Virus record (IMG/VR): IMGVR_UViG_3300046001_006343
Coordinates: 1-20,830 of that record
DNA: 20,830 nucleotides
Source of the DNA: a virus
Direction: 5' to 3' (one strand)
A program made the position numbers and the translations under genes. Under the pieces are notes generated by a model. It worked only from the letters and a program-made list of their open reading frames with translations. It made no database searches and was not told the origin of the DNA. Shown piece after piece: positions 11,849 through 18,721 of this stretch (position 1 is the stretch's first letter; the number at the start of each line of letters is the position of its first letter).

Positions 11849-12679
11849 TCAGACCTTCAACAACTCTTCTATGGTGTATAGGTTTTTCATATAGGGTGAC
11901 ACATCTTCTAGCACACTAGATTCAATGTCACCTTTTCTTCTGGGGCCTACTTTAACTGTAAAGTCAACACTGTTGACTTTTTTAAACATATCGACAATCT
12001 CGGTCACGGTTCGTCCAATCCCATGTCCTAAACATTCTACACTATTACTAGGATTCTCGATAGCTTGAAGTAATGAATTACATACTTCATTAACGTGAAC
12101 ATAATCACGCACACAAGTACCGTCTTTAGTATCATAATCATCACCAAAGACTGTAAACTCACCTGTCTCACCAGCTTGCATTAGGTTATACATCAACCCA
12201 TCTGGGTTAGTAGGATAAAAGCCATCACTCCCGATAACATTGTAAAACCTAAAAATAGTGTAGGGCATTGGATTATGCTTGGTACAGAACTCGCGGATAA
12301 CATCTTCCGCTGCACGTTTACTGACTCCATATGTACTCACGCAATCTTGTGCAGCTCCTGTACTTGAAAAGATAAAGTTGTTTGTATTAATCTTATTGAT
12401 GACATTCATCGTACCATTTAAGTTGGTGATATAATACCTGATAGGAATTTGTTCACTTGCCCCCACATTAACGAGAGCAGCCAAATGTATTACCGCATAA
12501 TATGGTTCAGTTTGGTCTGAGAGGGTGAATAGTCGATTGATATCAATCTGAAAAAATTTATCTATAGGTGCGATAGGTTCATTGACATCTAAGCCATGTA
12601 CCTCATATTTACCCTCTAATAGCTTACATAAGTGCGATCCTATATAACCTGAACAACCTGTAATCAAAATCTTTTTCAT
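11849..12679 (-). CDS. NAD-dependent nucleotide-sugar epimerase/dehydratase (GalE-like), 276 aa
   Basis: An extended short-chain dehydrogenase: the Rossmann motif GCSGYIGSH (8-16), FSSTGA (104-109), and catalytic YGVSK (Tyr117, Lys121). A later segment (TKDGTCVRDYVHV) is typical of UDP-glucose 4-epimerases. It is shorter than GalE (about 330 aa), mainly in the C-terminal substrate domain, so the sugar cannot be predicted. The ATG overlaps the TGA of the glycosyltransferase (ATGA). The pair probably makes and transfers one sugar. It ends ten bases from the convergent lipoprotein gene, with no terminator between. Confidence 0.88.
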   Translation of the reverse strand: MKKILITGCSGYIGSHLCKLLEGKYEVHGLDVNEPIAPIDKFFQIDINRLFTLSDQTEPYYAVIHLAALVNVGASEQIPIRYYITNLNGTMNVINKINTNNFIFSSTGAAQDCVSTYGVSKRAAEDVIREFCTKHNPMPYTIFRFYNVIGSDGFYPTNPDGLMYNLMQAGETGEFTVFGDDYDTKDGTCVRDYVHVNEVCNSLLQAIENPSNSVECLGHGIGRTVTEIVDMFKKVNSVDFTVKVGPRRKGDIESSVLEDVSPYMKNLYTIEELLKV

Positions 12680-14016
12680 AATCCGGCAAACAAGCTTGCG
12701 CCTTCTGCTTCCTCTGTTGGTTCGAAACTGGGATTTTTCGTCAAGTACGTATCATCATCAGTATAGATAACTCTAAATTTATGTTTGTTAGTTAACACAG
12801 AACGCGCATCATCAATACAAATTAGACTCCTATCCAAATCTTTGATGAACTCAGAGTATTGGATTGTTTCTTGTTGACAAATTTTTGCAGTGTTACTATT
12901 GGATTTCCTGCCATCAAACTCTTGGAAACATTCACTCCATTTACGAAATACTGAATCTTCCAATGAAGTAAAATGAGACAACGAACCCAAAGCATAATAC
13001 TTCTCGGCAGTCGGGTATTGATTGTATAACTGGGTGACTAGTTCTGCCATATTAGCTTTACTAGTCTCTCGAAAGAATGCTGGATTAAAATTCTTTGTCC
13101 ACCGCACTCCTTCAAGTGCCACTGTGGGTAGCTGAATCATTTGTTCATAGAACGCAATACCATAGCTTTCAACTGTGCTGGGATTAAATGCCACCCTACA
13201 ACTGGTTATGAAGTCAACCTTCTCTTGACCGATAATACCTACTTTTATCTGGTAATCGACCCCAATTTTCTTCAACTGAACTTCAAATTTCTTTGCTCCG
13301 GTTGCACTAGTCATTACTCGGGCAGGAAGATTGGTTTGTTTAATTAAATCAAGGTATACCTCTGGATTCTTACCTTCTTCCCATCGACCCACGAATAGTA
13401 CTCCCTCGCGAGGTGCGTTGTGTTCTTTCAAAAGATTCTTTTCAGGTAAAGGAATTGGCAAATGAAATCCACCTACCTCCAATTGATTAAATTTACTTTG
13501 TGTACCGATGTATATGTTAGACATTCCAAGTTGGAGTCTCATCATACTATTAACACTATGTAAAAACGGATTTTTAGTATCCTTAAATATTTGGCTTTCT
13601 AAATGAGTATATGCAATCACTTGAATACAATCATCCAATCCCATAGTTGAAGCCACCTGAACAGTCTCGTAGGTGTTACAAATCAATGCATCATATATAT
13701 TATGTTGCATTGCTTCTACGATAGCATTCCGAAAGTTTGCCATACGTTCATAACAATAACTATCCCCATACATAAAGATATTACTATGTGTGGTGTATGG
13801 CAAACTCTCACTTGGGTAAATAATATTTGCACCAAGTTGTTGTATCTCTCGTACAAAACTGCTATTTTGCGGATGTTTATCGGTAATAATATCAACCTTA
13901 ATATTATTAGCAGTCATCAATTCTACAAAGCTTTTAGCAAATTGACCGATTCCACCGTGGGGAATAAGAGTTTGATAGCTTACCAAAAAGCCAATTCGTT
14001 TGTCGTATGTTTTCAT
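12676..14016 (-). CDS. GT4-like (GT-B fold) glycosyltransferase, 446 aa
   Basis: A retaining glycosyltransferase of the GT4 type. The N-terminal domain has the glycine-rich PHGGIGQFAKSF (19-30). The C-terminal domain has VLFVGRWEEGKNPE (206-219), where such enzymes contact the donor phosphate, and the EX7E motif (Glu283 and Glu291 in VESYGIAFYEQM). About 80 residues beyond the usual end are unassigned. The ATG overlaps the upstream stop (TAATG) and the stop overlaps the epimerase start. The acceptor could be phage DNA, a virion protein or the host envelope; nothing in the sequence decides. Confidence 0.88.
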   Translation of the reverse strand: MKTYDKRIGFLVSYQTLIPHGGIGQFAKSFVELMTANNIKVDIITDKHPQNSSFVREIQQLGANIIYPSESLPYTTHSNIFMYGDSYCYERMANFRNAIVEAMQHNIYDALICNTYETVQVASTMGLDDCIQVIAYTHLESQIFKDTKNPFLHSVNSMMRLQLGMSNIYIGTQSKFNQLEVGGFHLPIPLPEKNLLKEHNAPREGVLFVGRWEEGKNPEVYLDLIKQTNLPARVMTSATGAKKFEVQLKKIGVDYQIKVGIIGQEKVDFITSCRVAFNPSTVESYGIAFYEQMIQLPTVALEGVRWTKNFNPAFFRETSKANMAELVTQLYNQYPTAEKYYALGSLSHFTSLEDSVFRKWSECFQEFDGRKSNSNTAKICQQETIQYSEFIKDLDRSLICIDDARSVLTNKHKFRVIYTDDDTYLTKNPSFEPTEEAEGASLFAGL

Positions 14017-14189
14017 TATGCCTCAACAATTGAGGGAACAGGTTTCCAATTGGTCCATTCTCTTCGCAAGATATGAGCACCGTCATCCGTCTTTGCGTTG
14101 TAATCATTCACCACTATTTGTTGCCTATATTGTAGTACTTTTTCAGATCCTTCACCCTCTTGACGAATAAGATATCGTAGCTCAAACAT
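14016..14189 (-). CDS. Small phage protein, 57 aa
   Basis: This frame runs from an ATG at 14189, just after AAAGGTAAATAT at the end of the previous gene, to a TAA sharing one base with the glycosyltransferase ATG (TAATG). The sequence begins MFELRYLIRQEGEGSEKVLQ and ends WTNWKPVPSIVEA. It resembles short phage proteins with 'LQYRQ' and 'W..WK.VP'. The tight packing supports it. Function unknown. Confidence 0.7.
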   Translation of the reverse strand: MFELRYLIRQEGEGSEKVLQYRQQIVVNDYNAKTDDGAHILRREWTNWKPVPSIVEA

Positions 14190-14193
14190 ATAT

Positions 14194-14424
14194 TTACCTT
14201 TTCAACATCCATATAATATGGGCATTCTTAGAATGCCATTTATATTCAAATATGGTATTACCTGGACCTGTCCACATAGCTGTTAGTCTATAAGACTTTT
14301 TTAGCCAGATACGTTTGCCTGTTAGATTACAAAGTTCGGGTAACCATGCAAATTTAAGTTCTGCACCTAAATATCTGTTACAATAGAAATCATTGTATGT
14401 GGTACCCATACTATCTAAAGGCAT
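14194..14424 (-). CDS. Small basic phage protein, 76 aa
   Basis: I start it at the ATG at 14424, which shares a base with the queE TGA (TGATG) and has GGGG six bases upstream; an ATG four codons earlier is possible. It contains FAWLPELCNLTGKRIWLKKS and WTGPGNTIFEYKWHSKNAHI, a beta-rich layout I recall from unnamed phage proteins ('W.P..C..SGKRIWLKK.Y...A.WTGPG'). Function unknown. Confidence 0.72.
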   Translation of the reverse strand: MPLDSMGTTYNDFYCNRYLGAELKFAWLPELCNLTGKRIWLKKSYRLTAMWTGPGNTIFEYKWHSKNAHIIWMLKR

Positions 14425-15290
14425 CACGTACCCCATTCGTTTTTGAATAATGGTACTTGAAGTCTATCACTGTATCGCAGACCATGCTTAATCGCAAATA
14501 ATGCTACATTACGATTGTTCATCTCGTAAACCTTTTCCGTACCACCAACTGGCATTAGATAAACCGGACCTTTAAACCCTGCTGCTCTATATTCAGCAGT
14601 AGCCTTCAAGGCATCTTGGGCATCTTCTTCACTGGCAACTACGAATTTTAGATAAGCAAATCCAACATTTTCATAATCACGTACAATTTCAGTACAGATA
14701 GCATCTTCCCATTTCTCACCACTACCCGGCAGTTTAGGGCTTACTGAAAATGTAATCTCTCCACCAGAACCATGTGGATATTGACGTTGATTCCATGTCT
14801 TCAGATACTTGGTAAATTCGTCAGTTAGTGGTTGAGTACCATTAGTCTCAAATGTAATTTCATTTAGTCCATTCATCTTTGGATGCTCAATCAAATCTGG
14901 GTAAGCACGTTGCCACCCCAATAATGGTTCTCCACCAGTGATTACTAGATGTTCATCACGCCACTCATTGAAGGGCAACATTTCACAAATACTATCAGCA
15001 ATGGTATTAGTGTCAAGCATAGGACTAAGATGCTTGAATGCAGGATCCCAGGACGCATAACTATCGCACCCTGTACTTACAAGTGGTAGCTCTTTGTAAT
15101 TGGCGTATGGACCAAATGCATCTAACGCCGCAATCTTGATACGCTCTTGACTTAATTCACCGCGAGGCATACCAAATCCACCACAAGTAAAATTACAACC
15201 AAATGTGCGAAGGAACACACTTGGCACCCCCATAAAACGGCCCTCTCCTTGGATACTATAAAAAAGTTCGCTTATTTTAAGATGTGACAT
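14424..15290 (-). CDS. queE: 7-carboxy-7-deazaguanine synthase (QueE), phage form with split Cys motif, 288 aa
   Basis: QueE is a radical-SAM enzyme that contracts 6-carboxytetrahydropterin to 7-carboxy-7-deazaguanine. The N-terminal LFYSIQGEGRFMGVPSVFLR, the HLVITGGEPLL strand and ITFETNGTQPL are diagnostic. The cluster-binding motif is unusual: standard QueE has C-x3-C-x2-C, but here Cys32 and Cys36 are followed by GGF and the third Cys appears to be Cys75 (TGCDSYASWDP), after an insertion of about 36 residues. I recall the same arrangement in other phage QueE proteins. The downstream ending (RYSDRLQVPLFKNEWGT) matches the family. The gene is coupled to small genes on both sides. Confidence 0.92.
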   Translation of the reverse strand: MSHLKISELFYSIQGEGRFMGVPSVFLRTFGCNFTCGGFGMPRGELSQERIKIAALDAFGPYANYKELPLVSTGCDSYASWDPAFKHLSPMLDTNTIADSICEMLPFNEWRDEHLVITGGEPLLGWQRAYPDLIEHPKMNGLNEITFETNGTQPLTDEFTKYLKTWNQRQYPHGSGGEITFSVSPKLPGSGEKWEDAICTEIVRDYENVGFAYLKFVVASEEDAQDALKATAEYRAAGFKGPVYLMPVGGTEKVYEMNNRNVALFAIKHGLRYSDRLQVPLFKNEWGT

Positions 15291-15297
15291 AATGTAT

Positions 15298-15465
15298 TTA
15301 CCAATGGCGAATAACGCCTGCTACAATAAAGAAATTTGTGATGATGTATGATAACACAATCATGGTGCGAAAGCAAGCGATTAAATCTGATTCTGTATCG
15401 GAATTGCCCGCTTTCTCACCAAGGGCTTTAGCCCATATACGCCAAAGCAGCTTAGAACTGATCAT
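15298..15465 (-). CDS. Small membrane protein, 55 aa
   Basis: The ATG at 15465 has AAGGAA five bases upstream. A soluble half (WRIWAKALGEKAGNSDTESD) is followed by one hydrophobic helix (MIVLSYIITNFFIVAGVIRH, residues 35-54) ending RHW. I recall similar unnamed phage proteins in which the same 'TN.FI.AG.IRHW' ending follows a 'LG.KAG..D.E.D' segment. It sits between queD and queE, and its stop is seven bases from the queE start. A link to deazaguanine synthesis is not indicated. Confidence 0.72.
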   Translation of the reverse strand: MISSKLLWRIWAKALGEKAGNSDTESDLIACFRTMIVLSYIITNFFIVAGVIRHW

Positions 15466-15483
15466 ACTTTTCCTTATTTTTTA

Positions 15484-15963
15484 TTAAAACAATTCTTCAT
15501 TATCTTCTCTATGCCCGATACGCATTGCCATATTTGAAGGGGTCTCTCGTACTTCTACTTTAGAACACCACAACCTATCTGCTTCAACTCTACCGTAATC
15601 TGGAAGAAAGATACCATTTACATATTTGTAAAGATAATCAGCTAACCCCTCACAGCCAGTCTTTTCAACTTCAGTGATTTTGGCCAATCCCAAATCACCT
15701 AGTCGTTTGATATCAGCGTAGTGAGGATCATCTTGTGCTAAGAGTAATGCATGGTCAAAATGTTCTTCAAGGAAGGACTTAAGTGGCCGCAGCCCGCCGT
15801 AATCCATTGCCCAGTTTCTCACATCAAGATCATCGCATTCAAACTCAAACTTAAATGATAACGCATATCCGTGAATGAGATTACAATGGCTATCTGCCCG
15901 CCATTGACGATACGCAACTGGCGCAATGTTAGAATATTCTTTAGTTGATATGTATTTTGCCAT
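15484..15963 (-). CDS. queD: 6-carboxytetrahydropterin synthase (QueD-like), 159 aa
   Basis: QueD converts dihydroneopterin triphosphate (made by FolE) to 6-carboxytetrahydropterin. Visible motifs: WRADSHCNLIHGY with His26, putative catalytic Cys27 and His31; the catalytic DH pair (70-71, FDHALLL); and the substrate-binding Glu140 in VEVRETPSN. The zinc motif, HGH in standard QueD, reads HGY here (31-33), so the third zinc ligand may be supplied elsewhere. I recall this HGY variant in other phage and proteobacterial QueD-like proteins. The ATG at 15963 has a modest site (AGAAAG). The first 41 bases of the gene are copied at 16198-16237. Confidence 0.88.
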   Translation of the reverse strand: MAKYISTKEYSNIAPVAYRQWRADSHCNLIHGYALSFKFEFECDDLDVRNWAMDYGGLRPLKSFLEEHFDHALLLAQDDPHYADIKRLGDLGLAKITEVEKTGCEGLADYLYKYVNGIFLPDYGRVEADRLWCSKVEVRETPSNMAMRIGHREDNEELF

Positions 15964-15983
15964 GATTTCTTTCTAAATGTTTT

Positions 15984-16187
15984 TTATTGAGCTTTGCGAC
16001 CAGCTGAAACTTTGTAAAAAGCTTCCACCTCAACCGAAGAATAAGCGTGTTGAATATGTTCAGCACCTTGTGGGGTGTTGGTTATTTTTAACTCACACAC
16101 CACCCCTAGTAAAGCTAGGTGTCGTATAGTCTCGTTAAGGTCTACTAGTTGCTGTTTGATCATCTGGCCCAACGCACGTTCGGTCAT
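15984..16187 (-). CDS. Hypothetical small phage protein, 67 aa
   Basis: Unrecognised. The ATG at 16187 overlaps the TGA of a 17-codon frame (ATGA), whose start is a copy of the queD start. The N-terminal half is helical (MTERALGQMIKQQLVDLNET) and the second half looks like a beta-alpha fold ending FYKVSAGRKAQ. It lies between the two queD-start copies, so it may have been brought in by the rearrangement that made them. Confidence 0.68.
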   Translation of the reverse strand: MTERALGQMIKQQLVDLNETIRHLALLGVVCELKITNTPQGAEHIQHAYSSVEVEAFYKVSAGRKAQ

Positions 16188-16237
16188 ACACCTGCCCGCA
16201 ATGTTTGACTATTCTTTAGTTGATATGTATTTGCCAT
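16184..16237 (-). pseudogene. queD 5' fragment forming a 17-codon leader frame
   Basis: Bases 16198-16237 copy 15923-15963 (the first 41 bases of queD) with two mismatches and one lost A. The lost base shifts the frame, so the copy reads MANTYQLKNSQTLRAGV and stops at a TGA overlapping the next ATG. It is a gene fragment that may now serve as a coupled leader. The TATAAT at 16248-16243 lies so close that transcription could begin at or next to this ATG. Confidence 0.7.
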
Positions 16238-16242
16238 TATCT

Positions 16243-16271
16243 ATTATAACACACCCATTGTAATTTGTATA
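16243..16271 (-). promoter_or_regulatory. Probable sigma70-type promoter upstream of the queD/queE genes
   Basis: Perfect TATAAT (16248-16243) with a weak TATACA (16271-16266) 17 bp upstream on the minus strand. It would put the transcript start near the ATG at 16237. It may drive the small gene, queD, queE and the glycosyl genes beyond. Confidence 0.55.
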
Positions 16272-16272
16272 T

Positions 16273-16286
16273 AGGGCAAATGCCCT
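16273..16286 (-). terminator. Short palindrome after the kinase/nucleotidyltransferase gene
   Basis: AGGGCA AA TGCCCT is a perfect palindrome eight bases after the stop at 16295. As RNA it could form a GGGC/GCCC stem with a four-base loop, but only a mixed A/T stretch follows, so termination would be weak. An operator is the alternative. Confidence 0.35.
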
Positions 16287-16294
16287 TTCTATAC

Positions 16295-17086
16295 TTATTT
16301 ACCTAAATTCAATTCTTTTCTAATGGTTGTTGCACTGATTTTTACAATGCTCTCGTCAAAAATTTCTTCGCCTGAAGTGTAGCCGACCCCTCGCCCCCAT
16401 CCAATATGAACAATATTAGGCACAACTTGTATTTCGTATTGCCCTTGAAAGAGTGGATCTAAATCGCGGCGAATAAACCTAGTAACCTGGTTAATAGCAA
16501 ATGGATTGCTACCTTGCCAACCCTGAACATCACGAATTTGTATTATCACTTGTCCGGTTCGTGCTATCAACCGTTCAAATAGCGCACGATGCCCGTCATG
16601 CCAGGGTTGCCAACGACCTAACATTTGTACCGTTTCTTTTTTCCAATCAAACACTGGTCGGCGCCGCTTGTCTAGGATATGGCCAGCAATAAATTCAGCC
16701 CACTTCTCTGCATCTTTTTCGTTAACACGAAAGTCATATACTTCCGGCTCTACAAACATAGCATTCGTATCCGCATATCGACCTTCTTGTATGGTGTCCA
16801 TCCAAATAGTCCAATCGGCTTTGTAGTTATTACGCATATCAACTAGCGGTGCTACAAAATCACAAATCACATATTGTTTGTATGACTCATCCGCCAATGC
16901 TCGCATACGCTTACTTTGTCGGATACGGCCTTCTTGGCTGAAATCCCAGTCATCGTATTTTTTCCTGATTTCATCTGCATTCAACCATCCAACTTCGCGG
17001 TCGGCTAGCATTAGTTCAATTTTCAATCTGTGAGCCAGGGTGGTTTTACCAGAGCCAGGCAAGCCCATTATCAATATTCGTTCCAT
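16295..17086 (-). CDS. P-loop kinase (APS kinase-like) fused to a nucleotidylyltransferase, 263 aa
   Basis: Two domains. Residues 1-140 are a P-loop kinase like adenylylsulfate kinase: Walker A GLPGSGKT (8-15), WLNADEIR (34-41), the RQSKRMRALAD segment (46-56) and VICDFVAPL (73-81). Residues 150-263 are a nucleotidylyltransferase of the HxGH type: GRWQPWHDGHRAL (157-169) and ISATTIRKEL (250-259), as in NMN adenylyltransferases and cytidylyltransferases. The ATG at 17086 has AAGGA seven bases upstream. It follows a second nucleotidylyltransferase by 15 bases. The fusion suggests phosphorylation then activation of one small molecule to a nucleotide-linked form. I recall such fusions in T4-like phages; the substrate is unknown. 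Confidence 0.87.
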   Translation of the reverse strand: MERILIMGLPGSGKTTLAHRLKIELMLADREVGWLNADEIRKKYDDWDFSQEGRIRQSKRMRALADESYKQYVICDFVAPLVDMRNNYKADWTIWMDTIQEGRYADTNAMFVEPEVYDFRVNEKDAEKWAEFIAGHILDKRRRPVFDWKKETVQMLGRWQPWHDGHRALFERLIARTGQVIIQIRDVQGWQGSNPFAINQVTRFIRRDLDPLFQGQYEIQVVPNIVHIGWGRGVGYTSGEEIFDESIVKISATTIRKELNLGK

Positions 17087-17101
17087 TGCTTTATCCTTAT
17101 C

Positions 17102-17578
17102 TTAGGTCAACTGCCATTCATCATTCTTTTTCTCAGCCTCTACCACTCGCTTTCTCAAACTACTAGAACTAAATGAATGATCTCTCCCATTGAAAACAAG
17201 ACGTATACCTCGTTGTTCACAAATGGTACGACCGGTAAAGGACCGTTCCATATATTCAACTCCCAGAATTCGCACATCTAGAGGCAAAGTTAGTAGAATG
17301 TCTTCCAAATCTTTTTCAGTATTATATACTACTATTTCATCAACAAACCTAACTGCACCGAGGCTAATCTGCCGTTCAACAATACTTTGAATTGGTTCAT
17401 TCTTTTCAGGGCGATCCCAAGTGGCATTATTTTGCAATCCCGCGATGAGATAATCGCAGTGATTTTTTGCCTCACTTAGCATTGCAATATGCCCTGCGTG
17501 AAGCAGGTCAAACTGAGATGCCACAAATCCAATTATCAATCCTTGTTCACGCAACTCTTTTAATTTGTCAAAAATCAT
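17102..17578 (-). CDS. Cytidylyltransferase-like nucleotidyltransferase (TagD/RfaE type), 158 aa
   Basis: The motif FDLLHAGHIAML (23-34) is the HxGH site, and SSSSLRKRV (137-145) is the family's second phosphate-binding motif. The size matches glycerol-3-phosphate cytidylyltransferases and the RfaE C-terminal domain, which join CTP or ATP to a sugar- or polyol-phosphate. The ATG at 17578 overlaps the TGA of the previous gene (ATGA), which I prefer to a GTG at 17596. Its neighbours suggest it helps make an activated sugar or polyol. Confidence 0.87.
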   Translation of the reverse strand: MIFDKLKELREQGLIIGFVASQFDLLHAGHIAMLSEAKNHCDYLIAGLQNNATWDRPEKNEPIQSIVERQISLGAVRFVDEIVVYNTEKDLEDILLTLPLDVRILGVEYMERSFTGRTICEQRGIRLVFNGRDHSFSSSSLRKRVVEAEKKNDEWQLT

Positions 17579-17811
17579 AATCTTATAGCTTTCCACACTG
17601 TTTCTTTACTATGTTGTTCTATGAATTCTTCTTCTCCTTCGAAGGAGCCTGTCCGTTTGAGAATATCATCTAGCAACCATTTCAACCTATATAGGTCTTT
17701 TTTAATTTCCCATTGATTGAACCCATCATTATATGGACTGTTCAATTCACTGCTGGCCCTATGAATCTGCTGTTTAATGCTAAGATAATCCATTGGTTTG
17801 TGAAATCCCAT
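17575..17811 (-). CDS. Hypothetical small phage protein, 78 aa
   Basis: Unrecognised. The ATG at 17811 has GAGGG five bases upstream and overlaps the previous gene by 32 bases. The protein is helical and charged (WEIKKDLYRLKWLLDDILKR, then EGEEEFIEQHSKETVWKAIR). It could be a small accessory subunit; nothing shows which. Confidence 0.72.
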   Translation of the reverse strand: MGFHKPMDYLSIKQQIHRASSELNSPYNDGFNQWEIKKDLYRLKWLLDDILKRTGSFEGEEEFIEQHSKETVWKAIRL

Positions 17812-17968
17812 CTATACCCTCTTTGTTACAGTTACAGTTTCTACCTTGATTGCAATCACTATTGCAATCTGTTTTATATTTGTTACCTACAATCCACCCG
17901 CATACAAATACGGCACCTATTATAACTAGCATACCATATACAACAGCATATGCGATACTATCAATCAC
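17780..17968 (-). CDS. Small membrane protein with Cys/Asn-rich tail, 62 aa, GTG start
   Basis: The GTG at 17968 overlaps the folE TGA (GTGA), and GGA stands upstream, so translation is probably coupled to folE. Residues 5-28 form one hydrophobic helix (IAYAVVYGMLVIIGAVFVCG). The tail holds four Cys among Asn, Asp and Gly (CNSDCNQGRNCNCN), which could bind metal or form disulfides if outside the membrane. Not recognised. Confidence 0.65.
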   Translation of the reverse strand: MIDSIAYAVVYGMLVIIGAVFVCGWIVGNKYKTDCNSDCNQGRNCNCNKEGIDGISQTNGLS

Positions 17969-18648
17969 CTTGATGATCCCTGCCTAGCAATTTGATAGAA
18001 TTCATTACGAGCAGCCACATCACTTTTGAATCCACCACCCAATTTACTTGTAACAGTAGAGCTACCGGTATCTTCCACACCTCTAGAGGATACACATAAA
18101 TGTTCAGCTTCAATCATCACTGCAATATCATCTGTTTCCAAAATGAATTGCAATGCGTGATAAATCTGTTCCGTCAATCGCTCTTGAATCTGCGGTCGTT
18201 TACTAAAGTATTCCACAACCCTGTTAATCTTGCTAAGACCAAGTACCTTTTTGTTAGGCACGTAAGCTACAGTGGCTTTACCTACGATTGGCAAAATATG
18301 ATGCTCACAGTTTGAATATACTGCTACTCCGCGCTCAACAACCATTTCATCGTATTTCATTTTGTTGTCAACTGCGGTACATTTTGGAAATGCATCGTAG
18401 TCCAGACCCCAAAAAATTTCATTGGTGGCCATCTTAGCCCAACGATTAGGCGTTTCAGCCAAGCTATCATCAGTGAGATCCAATCCCAATGTCTCCATGA
18501 TAGCAGTCATATGCATTTGAATTTTATCAATCTTGGCTTTTCGGTCTAGATTGTTTGGCTTCATTGGAGTTTCAACGCCCATTTTAACTAGATGAGCGTG
18601 AACCAGTTGGCCTAATTCGGGATTTGTTTTTGATTTATTGTAAGACAT
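17965..18648 (-). CDS. folE: GTP cyclohydrolase I, 227 aa
   Basis: FolE opens GTP to 7,8-dihydroneopterin triphosphate, the first step for folate, biopterin and 7-deazaguanine synthesis. Zinc and active-site motifs are clear: CEHHILPIVGKATVAYVP (114-131; Cys114, His117), QERLTEQI (155-162) and EAEHLCVSSRG (180-190; His183, Cys185), with the expected spacing to E. coli FolE. The ATG at 18648 has AGGAAGG four bases upstream; a GTG at 18705 would run into a hairpin. With QueD and QueE in the same block, its likely purpose is to supply QueD. The leader contains a strong hairpin and an A-rich stretch. Confidence 0.95.
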   Translation of the reverse strand: MSYNKSKTNPELGQLVHAHLVKMGVETPMKPNNLDRKAKIDKIQMHMTAIMETLGLDLTDDSLAETPNRWAKMATNEIFWGLDYDAFPKCTAVDNKMKYDEMVVERGVAVYSNCEHHILPIVGKATVAYVPNKKVLGLSKINRVVEYFSKRPQIQERLTEQIYHALQFILETDDIAVMIEAEHLCVSSRGVEDTGSSTVTSKLGGGFKSDVAARNEFYQIARQGSSR

Positions 18649-18679
18649 GGTACCTTCCTTTGTGATGGTATGTTTTTTG

Positions 18680-18707
18680 AAGTGTGCGACCTTTGTGCCG
18701 CACACTT
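18680..18707 (-). promoter_or_regulatory. Hairpin in the folE leader
   Basis: AAGTGTGCG (18680-18688) and CGCACACTT (18699-18707) are perfect 9-bp inverted arms around a ten-base loop. On the minus strand the stem is followed by CAAAAAACAT, not T residues, so it is not an intrinsic terminator. It lies between the TAA of the Hc1-like gene and the folE ribosome site. It may stabilise or regulate the folE message. Confidence 0.7.
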
Positions 18708-18721
18708 ATTTAGCGTCTTAA

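Noticed and set aside
13702-14076. 124-codon plus-strand frame opposite the GT4 glycosyltransferase
   Set aside because: Antisense shadow of a clear glycosyltransferase gene, no start signals, and no protein-like pattern.
18649-18720. A standard preQ1 riboswitch ahead of folE
   Set aside because: The stem is too long and the loop lacks the C-rich recognition bases of preQ1-I; I see no fit to the other preQ1 classes. Reported only as an unassigned hairpin.
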